This document shows positions 19,479-36,498 of a DNA stretch of 64,000 bases, in pieces (the stretch's first letter is position 1; each line of letters begins with the position of its first letter). The stretch lies in the NCBI RefSeq assembly GCF_052324685.1, contig NC_135220.1:677828-741827 (forward strand), in the 5' to 3' direction. Source of the DNA: Brachyhypopomus gauderio. Taxonomy: Eukaryota; Chordata; Actinopteri; Gymnotiformes; Hypopomidae. A model generated the notes under the pieces. The model searched no databases. It was not told where the DNA came from and saw nothing but the letters and a program-made list of their open reading frames with translations. The position numbers and the translations under genes were made by a program.

Positions 19479-20280
19479 CTATATGAACAGAACACAGCAT
19501 AGTTAAATTAAATATTTAAAATGAGGTTATATCAATGTGCTTGTTAGTACACAGTCAACTCAGAATATTATGACAACACCTTGTATCTATACCCTTTGTG
19601 GATCAGTTTCACAGATCATATAGGAGCACTTTGTAGTTCATGCCATATCAGACTGTAGTATATTTGTTCTGGGGTGGGACGCGATTAAAAAAATTTATCA
19701 AATTAATTAGAAGTTTTGTAATTAATTAATCGCATTTTAATCGCATTTCAATATTAATTTAAGTTTGAATGATGAATGAATCAATGAACATAAGCATAAA
19801 CTTCAACATCTTTATTTTTATTTTTCCACCAGTCTTCTACACAGACCAATAGATGAGTGCAGAAAACAGAGCAAACAGTTTTCAGAACACTGGAAATTCT
19901 GACCAAAAATGTTGTTTAATTTTGGGAGTTTTGCTCAGGGTATTGGAAGAATAAGAATAACTGAAGTAAATCAGAAGACGTTTTTAATACCATTTTAGAT
20001 GGTAGACTTTTTCTTAAATATTAGAAGTGATATCTCTTGTGGTTTTTTTTTTTTTGTTTATTTATAAAAAAAATAATTTGTTTATATTCTATATTTTAAT
20101 ATATTGTAATAACCTGTTATGGTCTACGTTCAAACTGGCAAAAGTACATTATCTTGATGCCATTTTTGTTGTAATGGTTTTTTTTTTTTTACTTCAATAA
20201 AAATAAATAAATAAATAAAATATTGACACAATTCCACATGACGTCATAATACCTGCTCTGTCGTCATAACGACGGCACAA
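19479..20280. other. AT-rich spacer with a probable old DNA-transposon end
   Basis: Near 19678-19760 the run gcgattaaaa / ttaatcgcatttt resembles the ends of a common fish hAT family. No matching opposite end or target duplication was resolved. Otherwise nothing was recognised. Confidence 0.3.
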
Positions 20281-20290
20281 CAGATGAGGG

Positions 20291-20297
20291 TATATAA
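20291..20297 (+). promoter_or_regulatory. Candidate TATA box for the PKC-like gene
   Basis: tatataa lies 43 bp before the ATG at 20340. The spacing is tight for a normal 5' UTR, so another start site is possible. Confidence 0.3.
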
Positions 20298-20339
20298 TTG
20301 CATGTACAGTATAATTCCATATCAGTCTATGTAAAGACA

Positions 20340-25209
<4,870 letters not shown>

Positions 25210-25300
25210 AAGTGATGGACAACCTGCTGCTACAACCTAAAAATGTGTGAATAAACTATACAGTCAGTGTTTTTATGTGTCACTGACTCTTCCTTCTCAA

Positions 25301-25306
25301 AATAAA
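25301..25306 (+). terminator. Polyadenylation signal of the PKC-like gene
   Basis: aataaa 92 bp after the stop codon. Confidence 0.65.
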
Positions 25307-25548
25307 ACCTGTATTTTGGGCATGGATTTTAGACTACACCCAAGATCAGGGGTGATTCACAGAGGTGTCAACTGGCCATAACTGCTTTTCCAGGTTATTT
25401 ATTCCATTTTAGGCAATATTTGATACACCCTTGCCAAATCCATGTAGATGTTTTGTTCCAGTAACCATTCATTATTGTAATTCAAAAACATTAGATAATC
25501 TCTCATTGATTGTGTCCATGAACACCACTGATAACACCTTTAGAGTAT

Positions 25549-26090
25549 GTGGAACGGCAGAGTAAGGGTTTGTGGCGCGGGAGGCGGCTGACGGACGAGA
25601 CACGAGTCCGCTGGTTCACTCAGTCACTGTTTATTTTTAACACAAATAGCGCAGTAAGCGCACGAGAAACAGTCACACATACACACACAACGTGCAGACT
25701 CAAACAACGACGAGCACAAGACACGAGCGCGAACGCACATTAAGTAGACAAACCACATAAGTCCCACGTGAGTACGAGACGAGCCACAGGTGAGACGGAT
25801 GATCACAAGACATAACCGCACCCATGGAGACTAGGAGACGTAGACGACGTAAACACAAGCCCAAAAGGGAGGGGCCGGGGTACTCATCGTGACGTCTCCT
25901 CGCCCCCTGACGTCTCCATCTCCTCCTCCTCCGAGACTCCTGGACTCTGCACCATCGCCTCCTCTGAGGGCAGGTAGGGCGAGCAGTCTATCCTGCTCAC
26001 CTCAGAGCCAGAACACCCCTTCTCCTCCGGTCTCTCTCCCTTCTCGGTCCGCACGGTCACCTCTGACCGCACAGAGGGAGAAGAGCTGAA
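25549..26090 (-). mobile_element. Probable 3' end of an LTR retrotransposon
   Basis: On the minus strand, a Glu/Ser-rich C-terminal ORF end (26072-25884, EEAMVQSPGVSEEEEMETS) is followed by about 340 bp with an aataaa-type signal (complement of tttattttta near 25630) and GC-rich flanks. That is the arrangement of a polyprotein tail plus LTR. I did not find a second LTR or target duplication. The alternative is an unrelated repeat. Confidence 0.4.
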
Positions 26091-26307
26091 GAATCTTAAG
26101 ATTTAAATTATTCATTAGTGTGGATGAACATAGGACTAATGAGGCATTTGAAACTGGCATCTGTAATAATCTTTCAAAAAAATACGTATTCAATAAATTC
26201 TGCATATCTGTGTCATTGAACTCTGTTTTGTCCCTTCACTGCATCCATATTTGTGTAACTATGCTGCACACAAAGCCTGGTGTAGCCGAACATTTTATAT
26301 ATATTAT

Positions 26308-26310
26308 ATA

Positions 26311-26342
<32 letters not shown>
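26308..26342. repeat. (AT)n microsatellite
   Basis: AT repeat downstream of aurkaip1, followed by a C run and an A run. Confidence 0.85.
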
Positions 26343-26343
<1 letters not shown>

Positions 26344-26665
26344 CCCCCCAAAAAATGTCCTCTGATCTACACGATTCACGTAGGTCACCCTTTTCAACTT
26401 CAAAACGGCGAATTTCGCCGAAAGGTGACAGATTTTCATGCCTGTACTAAGCATGAGAATGCAAGCAACACAGCACTTCCTTGGGGTGATATAAGAAGTG
26501 TTTATTTACTGTTGGATTTTTTTTTGTAAGTCAGCACAATTGATAGTGAGTCCGATTACAAGTTTGTGCTCAAGATGCAGCACTGCCAAAGTGATGATCT
26601 AAAAGGCAATGCCAGTCCTTAACAAATAAATACTTGTACACAATCGTGATTTCTCTTGCCAGGAA

Positions 26666-26911
26666 TCAACGCCTTTTGGGTTGATGGTGTTTGACGTAGA
26701 TTTTGGGGGTGGTCCAGCCCTCTGGAGGTTTCTTCAGTCCAGCTCGCCTACAGATTCTGCTTACGTCCCTCTCAAACGCAGCCTGAAAATGACAAAAGTG
26801 AAGAACCGTCAGAGTTGAAAGTAGAGCATGACATGAGACACGACAACTCGTAAGACACACTACAACCTACTCTGACATGTTAGTCTGGGACTTTTGAGGA
26901 GACGGATTGAG

Positions 26912-26946
<35 letters not shown>

Positions 26947-28952
26947 TTGTAACGGCTTACTCAATAGTTAAAATTACAGTAAATTTAATTACAAGTTTCC
27001 CTGGTATAGGACTGCATGTCACAAATGTCAAAAGGTAGACAATAAAATTGTCCTATGTCATACACTAACATGTAATAACAAACATTATAAATACATTTTT
27101 TTTATAATAAGGGAACTAAAACATTATTGACCTGCTTTTTCTTCATCCTGCTCAGATTCACCCGCCTCCTCAGGAACTTGGTTCTTTTCAGCAGCTTTTT
27201 GTACTTGTGTCTGTTCATCTTTCTTCGCCGGATCTTCAGCACGTTCTTACAGCTGAGAGGCGTTCTGAAGCGCTCGCCGTCCTCCAGCGAGGGTGCGGCG
27301 GAAGGCAACACCACGGCCGACTCAGTCAGCCCCGCCTCCTCCAGGGCTGCCGGGGCTTCGATGAGCGGAGGCAGCGAATAGCGCAGCGAGAGCCAGCTCT
27401 CCAAGGGGGACACGGCTAGTTTGCGGGGAACCAGCGCCTCCTCTAATTCCGGCTCGAGCACTGTCCACGTTTTAGGGGTCTGCTTGTCGTCAGCAGCCGA
27501 TGTCGAGTACCTGTGTGCATGATTCAGAACAGGGCCGGCAGGACGGCAGTGTCGCGCAACGCTGCACAAGGATTTGCACGGGTTCCGACATGAACCTGCA
27601 TAAAAAAAAAAGAGTTACAGTCATTCAACTAAGCTCAAAATACAGTGCTTATTGAAAATGCTCAGACGGTTTCATCAATCTATGAACGGTACTCTAGAAT
27701 GACAAAGCAAAATTAGATTTTGGAATGTTTTGGAATGCTAAAAGACTGGGTTTACAGTATTCAACCCTTTTCATAAAACATTTATAATTGGGATATGGTG
27801 CATCCTACTTCTATTAATGGCAACACTTTCAATCTAGTGATTTTTTACAAAGCAAAAATACAAAGTGTAAATGTTGATGATGTTTGTCAGTGATAATCAA
27901 GCCATGAAGTTGAGATCATCTATACACCTGCATGAGAGGATTGTGTCGAAGTACAGATATGAGGAAGGATACAAGAACATTTCTGAAGTATTGAAAGTTC
28001 TAATAAGCACAGTAGCCTCAACCAATCTAAACTAAGTGTTTTTGAATGAAGTCTTCCTAGATCTTCAGCCAAACCAAGGACTCAGGGATGAAGGATCTTT
28101 GTTAAGATGAATATTCAAGAACCCAGTGGAACTTATAAAGGAGTTCTTTTGTGGCCTAAGGGTCAGGAAGCCATTCCTCAGTAAAACGCACATAGACGCT
28201 GCATAGTTTGTCAAATGCCACATAAACCACTCTCAGACCATGGGAAGACAGAGCCTCTGAATTGCTTAAACAATGTGCATCACCTCATTATACCATCCCT
28301 GCAGATACAGTGGTGCAAGCATCATGCTGTGGGGGATGGTTTTTCTGCGGCAGTGACTGAGTGTCAGGATGGAGAGAAAGGTGGTTGCAGAAAAATATAA
28401 AACAATCCTAGGTGAAAACCTTTTCCAGTATCTACAAGATTGTAGGCTGGAATCAAGGTTTATACTTTAACAACAAGATGACTTGAAGTACACTTTCAAG
28501 AAAAAAAGAATGACAGGAAAACTGTGTAGAAGTCCAATACTGAACCAGCCAGAGTCTGAACCAGAAGCCAGTAGAGCATGTCTGGAGAGACCTGAACACG
28601 ATGAGCACTGACGCTCCCCATCCAGAACCCTGAGACTGAATAATTGTACAAAGAATAGGAGAAACTTCAACAGAAAGGTGAGTCAGTGTGTTAGCTCATT
28701 GCTACCCAATGCACTTTAATGTTCCAAGAGCAGTTTGAATACATATGTAAGTGGATTTGTCTTTTTATAAATTTACTAAAAATAAAATCTCCAAAAAATG
28801 TTTAGAGGAAAATCTATAGAGTGATGGATCCAATCAGCTTTCCCCAAGACGCATTGTGCTTTGTACAGTTATTAATAATGAAATCATGCTTTTATCTTAC
28901 CATAAAATCTGAAGAGTGTGTTCAGCTGCAGAGCCACTCTTGAAACAAACAT
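26666..28952 (-). CDS. aurkaip1: Aurora kinase A-interacting protein / mitochondrial ribosomal protein mS38
   Basis: Component of the mitochondrial small ribosomal subunit (mS38), also reported to bind Aurora A. Coding exons, minus strand: 28901-28952 (MFVSRVALQLNTLFRFYG, an arginine-bearing amphipathic mitochondrial presequence), 27132-27595, 26666-26782 (stop). Junctions are phase 1 then phase 0; the total is 210 residues, close to the human length. Diagnostic segments are LVPRKLAVSPLESWL and the basic stretch CKNVLKIRRRKMNRHKYKK near residues 140-160, then FERDVSRI and EGWTTPKIY at the C-terminus. A possible poly(A) signal (complement tttatt) lies near 26500. Intron 1 contains a decayed Tc1 copy. 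In human 1p36 this gene is next to MXRA8, as here apart from the kinase. Confidence 0.95.
27640..28850 (+). mobile_element. Decayed Tc1-like transposon in aurkaip1 intron 1
   Basis: The sequence follows the familiar vertebrate Tc1 order: agtgctta...ttcaaccctttt-like left end; a middle with gcatcatgctgtgggggatgg and ctgcggcagtgactg; then ccagagtctgaaccag. All reading frames are broken by stops. Confidence 0.65.
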
Positions 28953-29579
28953 GACTAGATCCTGTCACCTCTGGTGCTCATGTGTATTCGCTATGGGTGT
29001 TCTCCCTTGTGTCTGCAGAACATGAACGAACAAGAAACACATTTAAATGTCAAAATACACGAAGCTGCAATATTTGAAACAGGGAGATTCAGATCAATTT
29101 ACAAATGTGTCTCTCGCTAAATAACGAACTACATCCTACTGTTGACTTTAGTAGTTTCATAGTTAGCTAACGCTAGCTAACTTCGTTATTTAGATGATGA
29201 CAATTGTTCATTCGTAACTGCATACTATCGCCGATGCTCACAAAAATATACAATAAAACATCACCGGTGGGTAGAAATACTATCCCTATTTTGAATGACT
29301 TACTTAAGAGGAGTAACTGTCTGGTGCACCAGTTACCACCTGAAAATTTCAATGTGACTCCGTGCACTTCCTGTCCTCTGACTACATTCCTCCCCCTTGT
29401 TATTAATGTGCTTTTTAATGGTTCCGAGAAGGCAGCTAATTCTATAAATCCTGTAATGTGCAAGTCAGAATGAAATATAGGGATTTTAATTTAATTCTAT
29501 AACATTCTAACTACAAAAAATATGATAGCTTTTTTATAAAGCTTGTAAATGTTACCTAAATTATGCAGTCCATAATCCT

Positions 29580-31480
29580 GTCTCCTAGTGTAGTGCAAAA
29601 ATGCTAAATGCAGCTGCTAGAGTTCTCACTAGGAGCAAAAGAAGTGATCACATCACATCAAATCACTTAATGGTGTAGGACCAGTGTACCTATCTGACAT
29701 GCTGCAGAGCTATGAGCCAGGCAGAAATCTTAGGTCACTAAGAACTAATCAGTTAGTCCTGCCAAAGGTAAGAGCTAAGCAAGGAGAGGCAGCATTTAGA
29801 TATTACGCTGTTTCTAAACCATGGGTTAAAGTTCTCCGTCACTACGACGGATTTCCGTCATTTGGTTTTTTTGGGGAAAAAATCCGTCAAATCATAATAA
29901 ACCACACACGCAGGCGCTATCTGTTTTGAGGAAATATGAGGATGATGGCGGTGTCACTTAATTGACTTGCGGGTCATCCCGCCTTTAGATTTTCGGACTT
30001 TACGTAGAAAAGTTATTACCTCCCTCCTGCCTGGGTGATTATACTTTCGGGAGTGACCGTAGCGCGCGACTCCGCACAAGAGTGCTGGAATTTAGGCTAA
30101 AGTACTTGAACATGCTTGAAATTGTAACTACTTCGTTTCACAACAAATATATGTCTGTGATATGAACAGTTCTGTATTACGTTCACAAATACGAGCCTCT
30201 TGTAATTCCAGGACGAAACATGAGAGAACGTGAAGACGTTAAGATTGGGCGTTTTGAAAATAAACAACCATTAAATAATGTGAATAAAAAGCGAATCATT
30301 TCGAGTATGTGTATAAATATTTAACTGTATTAAGTTTAACGTGCTGGGAAATATTGAAATGGACCTTGAAAGTGACGTACAAGTGTAAAGGTGTATAAAC
30401 TCCATAAACATGATGCGCGTTGTCGATTTGCGAGGTCGTGCACCTCTCCAATTTTGTAACTTCGCGCGCGCCGCGCCTCAGCGCAATGAACAGTCATGTT
30501 TGCAGGGTGCATTTCTTCCATTTAAAATGTCAACTTTTAAATTTCTAAACCAATTTAACATGGATGGTGGTGTTCTGTTTGTATTTAAAAGCTCTATCCA
30601 GTGGTGTGATTTAATGTGCCATTTTTGGACATTTAAATTTTTTGTAACATACCTACTTAGCAGGTAATCTTACGGCTTATGTTTTTGCGATAGTGAATCT
30701 GATAAAAACGAGAACTTCATACCTTTTAAAACTCACCAGGATTCACTAAATTTGACTTGATCTTTAAATAATTTTCTGGAAGAGGACCCCCAGATAACTC
30801 CATTATATAAACATTTATGTACATTTATTGCTCAGGTGTTGCATTTTGTCACTTCATAGATTCTCTCTTCTCTCCTTAGACAGGCTGTAGCCTATAGATA
30901 AATATATTTTATAAATGTGTTTATTGTGTAGAATTAGGCAAAAGGCCTTGACCCAACTACACCACATTGTCAGTAATTGCTGGCAATGTGTTTTGCTAGG
31001 AAAGATTTTCAGTCAAATGAAAATTTCTTGCTTTAACCCATGTTCTAAACGCAACCAGCTGTCGGAAGATACTAGAAGAGCTCCAACGTTAGATGTTTTA
31101 AAATCCAAGGTAAAATGCATTTATTTGAACTGGCTTTTGGTTAGTGTAGGTACTGTAAATATAGCCTTTTTAATTCGTTTATTTAATTTATTTATCTTTT
31201 ACTTATTCTTATTTTCTTATTTATTTTCTGTTTCTAGTTGTATTGCTTTTTTATTATATCTTCTTTAATTATTTTATCTTGTAATCATTTTATCTTTTAG
31301 TTTTATATTGTAATCATTTAAATTTCATTTAAATTAGATTTCCTTTAAAATCTTGTTTTTTCATTTTTATGTATTATGGGCAACACCTTCCCAAGGTGAT
31401 AGACCTCGGGTCGTAAGTAAAGCACTTTGAATTGCCAGTGTGTATGAAAGGTGCTATATAAATAAACTTGCCTTTCCTTG
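29580..31480 (+). mobile_element. L2-type LINE 3' fragment, interrupted
   Basis: ORF2 C-terminus in two parts: 29600-29819 (AAARVLTRSKRSD-like, YLSDMLQSYEPGRNLRSLRT, GEAAFRYYAVSK) and 31043-31140 (NQLSEDTRRAPTLDVLKSK). The tail at 31400-31480 (aaagcactttgaattgcc, gtgctatataaataaa) is typical of fish L2-type LINEs. The same tail occurs at 50010-50060. A 1.2-kb element splits it. Confidence 0.72.
29820..31042. mobile_element. 1.2-kb element with 8-bp target duplication, inside the LINE
   Basis: Ends CATGGGTTAAAG and CTTTAACCCATG are perfect 12-bp inverted repeats. An exact ttctaaac duplication is at 29812-29819 and 31043-31050. The interior has a palindrome (ccgtcactacgacgg) and a GC-rich patch (30460-30485). 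No transposase remnant was recognised. The 8-bp duplication favours hAT, but the termini are not those of the hAT families seen elsewhere in this window. Confidence 0.8.
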
Positions 31481-31589
31481 CCTAGTGACAGCATCTTGAA
31501 TGCCGAGATTGTTTCAAAATGTAATCAATTAAATGACATCTTGTGAGTATTGCCTATGCATATCTCACCTGAACTACAAGTGTGTTAAC

Positions 31590-32170
31590 AGTGTAATACA
31601 ATGTAATGTACAGTGCAGAGTAGTGCAGTGTGTAGGGTCTGCAGACCTGTTTGATCTGTAGGAGAATTGGTGTGGATCAGAGGTGTCTGGGAGGCTTGTC
31701 TTGATGTGCTTAACCAGCTTCTCGAAGCACTTCATTATGGCCAGAGTTAGTGCACCTGCACCCACAGCTGGTCTGCAAATGTTTCAGTGCCCTTCCTGTG
31801 ATGCCTTCTGGTCCTGCTGCCCTGTGATGGCCTTTCTGACCACGCAGTGCTCCTCGATCACGAGTGTGTGGCTGCCGCAGGGCAGTGTGAGTGTTTTGAA
31901 TGACTTTGTTTCCTGTGCTGTTGACACCTCAGTGCAGGCACAGAAGTCATTTAGTTCTTCTGGCAGTTGGACCTCAGTATCAGCTGGAATGGGGTTCCCA
32001 GCTTTGTGGTTGGCGAGGTGTTGAATGCCTTGTCATATCCATCGTGAGTCAATACATGTGAAGTTGTCCTCAATCGTCCCTTGGTAGTCTATTTTTGCAG
32101 CTTTGACGGCTATTTTGATCTTAGCTGTCATTTCACTATAGAGGACTTTGCCCTTGGACCTAAAAGCCGC
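31590..32170 (-). mobile_element. LINE reverse-transcriptase fragment
   Basis: Minus-strand translation includes ALTLAIMKCFEKLVKHI and DPHQFSYRSNRSAD, the conserved RT region that reads ALTSVIMKxxE...DPLQFAYxxNR in CR1/L2/Rex1 LINEs. Multiple stops. A cut-down relic. Confidence 0.65.
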
Positions 32171-32199
32171 ATCGATTCAGGAGTGTATCATGAGTTGCT

Positions 32200-34360
32200 A
32201 GAGTAGTTATTAGAAAAGAAATGTAGCAGCAATGGCTGTTCATGACAATAGTTATATGTGTGTCAAATGGGAATAAACAGCACAGACTTTAACTAGTTGT
32301 GCAACTTTGCCTGCCAGTGCGCTTCAGATTACAACACATGCTTTGTCGTGTGACTCGCAATGCCAGCGGACTGCCACCAGAGGGCGCCGAACAAGCTGGG
32401 ATCTAATCAGTGCTCGTTAGCTTGAGCTCCCTCATGTAGCCCCACACCTATACAACACCTTCGCAACGGCCACAATTTAAGTTTTGGCGTGTATAACATG
32501 TGCTTGCCTGCAACTGGTGTTCTTGAGCATGAGATTCTCCTGTGGTCTTTCACACCTGCTCTGTGGGGGATTGTTGCTCCTTGTGTCTGCCTCAAGTTGT
32601 TTATTCTGAGGGAGAAGTTCCCCTCTCTTACAGTTGTTCATCTTCGTCTCAGTTCTTTGTGCTGTCTTACCTGTAGAGGGGTGGTAATAGTCTGGATCCC
32701 GAAGTTGGGTGGTCCTTAGTTTGCTCAGTCGAACCAGGCAATCCAAGTGGAGCTTCACTACATTCATTTATAGTTACACCTGGATAAGTGTTACCTGTAC
32801 ACATCCCCTCTGGTTGGGTCACCCCACAGTTCCTTTCTTCCTCTTATGGCTGAACACCCCTCACTTTCCCCCAGGTTCCCCTTAGGTTCTCAGTAACATA
32901 GCAGGTAGAGCTGTGTGTTCAGTGTACCCCACTTTTTCTGTTTTAATCCTGTCCATCTGGTTTCCATTTTAGTTGTTTTGCCCCTTTTCTCCAATACTCT
33001 TCCTTGCTCAACCTCGTCTACATTTGGATCTGTCTGGGAGGTCCTACCCTTCTAGTGTGCGCCCACCAGGGGTGCAGTCTGTTGGGGTGCATCACCATGA
33101 TCACCCTTGCACCCCTGCTGTGCTGTTACACATGCTTACCAAACAAAAAAATAAAAGTCTGAACGGTTTGATGAAAAATTATGTGGCCATGGTTTTCAAA
33201 TATTGCTACTGGGTCCAGATATTCTTTGCGATATAGCCATAACCAAAGTTGTAGCTTGTGGAATGAAAGTGTGCAGTGCTGTTTCACGGAGATGGAACAG
33301 TAGCATTCCCACAACGGTGAGTGCAATGTGTCCCTCAGCCACAGACACCATAGCAGAAATTATTTTAAAATCAGCGAAACTACACAGGCAGTGGTTTAAC
33401 TACAGCAAACCAAGCTGCGGGTGTGGCCTGTTGCCTGTGAGGCGCTGTGCTGCATAGAGGCCCATCGGGCATGTGAAAAGAAAGCAAAAGCACACGCATG
33501 AATTTGAATGTAGAGGCATAGACACACCCCTGAAAGATATCGGCAGCTTCAGAGGACAAACGCTGCAGTGGCTAATCTTGATGCAAGGTTTAGTGGACTG
33601 GGTTCTTCATGGCGTGAGGGGAGGGAGATGTGGTGGGTTATCCCGCTGTTGTCTGAACAAGAGGTGTCACGTTTTTCCAGTGGTGAAACAAAGGCATGGA
33701 TGCCGACGCTGATGTGAAATTTTATACCGCAAGGCCACTAAACATTTTCCTAAGTGTCGGTGTTACAGTGTCGTGTGCTGGAGCCATAGTGCTGAGCAGG
33801 CGAAACAAACACAAGGTCACGACATCCAAAGAGCTGCGGCAGCACTTGCTTCCCCCTGACCTGTTGTGTCTTTTGTGTCTTGAGGAAGTAGCGTTTCAGG
33901 CTGCAGTAGGCATGTTGGTTATCTGTGTGTGAAAATGAACAAGCGATCGGATGTTCTCGAACTCGGTGGGAAGAATTTCCCACTGCTTTGTCTGCATTTG
34001 CATTAAACCTTTGTTGGTTGTAGATAGTGCGAGCTGAGAACTGAGCAATTTGACGCCATTTGCACAACATCTCGCCTTTGTCTCGGCTGTATTATAATGC
34101 AAAACTATTACCTACAGTCTTTTAACCATTGTTTTAACCTTTTATTTTCACTAGAACGGTTGAATGACTTGTCTGTGCATTACAATTCATTCATTGTATG
34201 TAGAAAATAAATAGCTTGAATACGTATTCAAGTCATTTCTCTTATTCAACTTATTTATTTCCTCACCTTACCGCAATGTGGAGCTATTTCATGAATTACC
34301 TTACCAGCTAAATCACCTCAAACCAGTCACACTGCAGACATTCTGAAGTTCCACTGGATT
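32200..34360. other. Spacer without recognisable gene
   Basis: Between the LINE relic and slc25a33. ORFs up to 106 codons exist on both strands, but none shows a known domain, splice-linked partner or low-complexity-free conserved motif. Confidence 0.4.
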
Positions 34361-34371
34361 AATAAATTAAT

Positions 34372-34445
34372 TATTAGTAAAGCACTTAGTAAGTCCCTCT
34401 GGATAAGAGCATCTGCTAAATGTCATACATAAATGTAAATGTAAT
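34372..34445 (+). repeat. SINE 3' tail
   Basis: taagtccctctggataagag catctgctaaatg followed by repeats of taaatg matches the conserved 3' region of common teleost SINEs. A tRNA-like head was not identified. Confidence 0.55.
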
Positions 34446-36498
34446 AGCATGATTTCTCATATTGTAACCATACCAAAGGCAGCCAGTTTTACGCCATTTT
34501 GATAATTGTCTTTAACCTGCTTTACATATACTTTATTTATGTATTAACGTGTTATTTATAATATCCCAAACTTTAGAGAATTCCTTAATGATTGAGCAGA
34601 CCCCACTCTTCTTCAGACACATGACTCATATACATGCTATATTTCTTGCCAAAAGGATATATTTTACACACCCAGTACTAGTAATTCATGATGTCATGAA
34701 ATGCTCCCAACAGAATCTAATGCTGTCATTAAAATACTGTTCAGGTTAACTTGCAAGTGTGATCATGCAATAGCATGATAGCCCATTTAAGTCTTCACAA
34801 GGTTTTATTTTTATTCCTGTGTTTATTCCTGAACTCTCTGTGACAGCTGTTGCAATATCACATGCGAAGCGTGTTGGCCAACCCCATCCTGGGTACAGTT
34901 GCACCTTACACAGTGCCTTATGTAGAAAATGATATGGTTGGCCTTTTTGTTGATAATAAAAATCTTTCAGGTATCACCCTGTGAGCAAACCTGTTCATCG
35001 TCTGATTTTTGGTTAGCATTGCATAGTCTCCTTTTGAACAACAAGAGAGTTGTAGTTGTATATATCATGTTCAAATTTACCTGGAGGCTACCTCAATCAT
35101 CTAAAGGCTGTGACTCATAAAATGTTTTAACAATTTATGCTTCAGAGTAAACAAGGTAACACATGACATATCATACATACCAGTCTGCAAACATGGGATC
35201 ACATGTGTCTCACTTTCCATCCCTCCCACAATTACACACCCCCTCACCCCATAGGCTGATTTCTTCACACAACATTGCCTGTCTATCTGCATGACTAAAT
35301 GACTGGTAACAGGCTTACATTCACACTATGGTTAGCAGTAGAGAATTTGCAGCTATAATTTTTTTTTCCAGTGTAAAATAACAAATTGACTCTCAAAATA
35401 TCAAATATCCTTATTGATCCAACAAAAACTGTATGTTCAATGCCTCTTTAAGGTACTCTTTCATGGTTCACCCATTGGCAGACTGGCAGAGATTGCCTTA
35501 GCTGGTGTGTGATGCAATCTTCTCATTGATTGCATTTATATTGGCAGAGCTAGACTTTTTATTAAAATTATTTTTGCTTTAATAATGAACTATTACAAAT
35601 AATTACATTTGAAAAATTATATGTGTCATGGTTCAAATGACATATAACATTGGTTCTCCCAGATTCTACAGAAACAGAAATGCACATATAGAATACTTTT
35701 CTACATTTGACATTTCTGTAAGTTCCTTTCTGACAGTTCTTTTACATTTGACTGTAAAAATCAACTTTGATTTCAAAAGATATTCTCTCAATTTATTTTC
35801 CCTTGTAATATTATGAATTGTAACTTATCGTCAATAGACAAGTAGGTTTACCTTGCCTTTTATGAACGCAATGTGAATGAACTTTGCACCGTTTTACTAA
35901 ATAGGTCTGTATATAAAATCATGGCATACCATTGTAAATAATTTTCAATAGACCCTAGAAAATCATATACGCTATGCAACACCACAAACAAATGTCAACA
36001 TATAACTTAGTCATAGCTTGTGAAACTGAATTTGCACAAAAAAGCGAACAAATACACATATCAATATCAACCACGAATATTAATTAAAAACACATATAGG
36101 CCTACATATGAAATATCAAGAACATAATGTCTGCGCCTGCCAGTGCACGCAATTCCAATCAAAATCAGGACTATGATGGCAACAGCCAGACATCTGCAAA
36201 GTAGTTGTGCAAATAAGCGTCTCCTGCACGTCATGGCCAACACCTCCGTGCAGCCCAACCCAGGGGTCGTGTCTGCAGGGGCCGGGCTCCGTCGCCCCGC
36301 CCTCTATGACGTCACCACGCACTTTCTGACGTCGCCCCGCCGGCTGCTTCTCTTCCCGATTCTGCTCACGTTGCATTTAAAAAGAAGCAGCCGGCTCGGT
36401 CGAGGTGCTTGAGTCGTCGGCTGTAACGTGGTTTCTTTTTTAAAAAAAGGAGTCATTTATAAAAACCGAAGTAGCTAGGGATATAATGACATTCTGAG
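34446..36498. other. Spacer and slc25a33 upstream region
   Basis: No gene seen. From about 36120 to 36420 the sequence turns GC-rich with CpG and GACGTC-type motifs (36308, 36330), as expected of a promoter island just before slc25a33. Confidence 0.45.

Noticed and set aside
30410..30667. 85-codon ORF in a CpG-rich patch
   Set aside because: Inside the 1.2-kb element; no homology recognised and no splice partners.
36067..36412. Several ORFs on both strands before slc25a33
   Set aside because: CpG-rich promoter DNA leaves long open frames by chance; none shows a domain.
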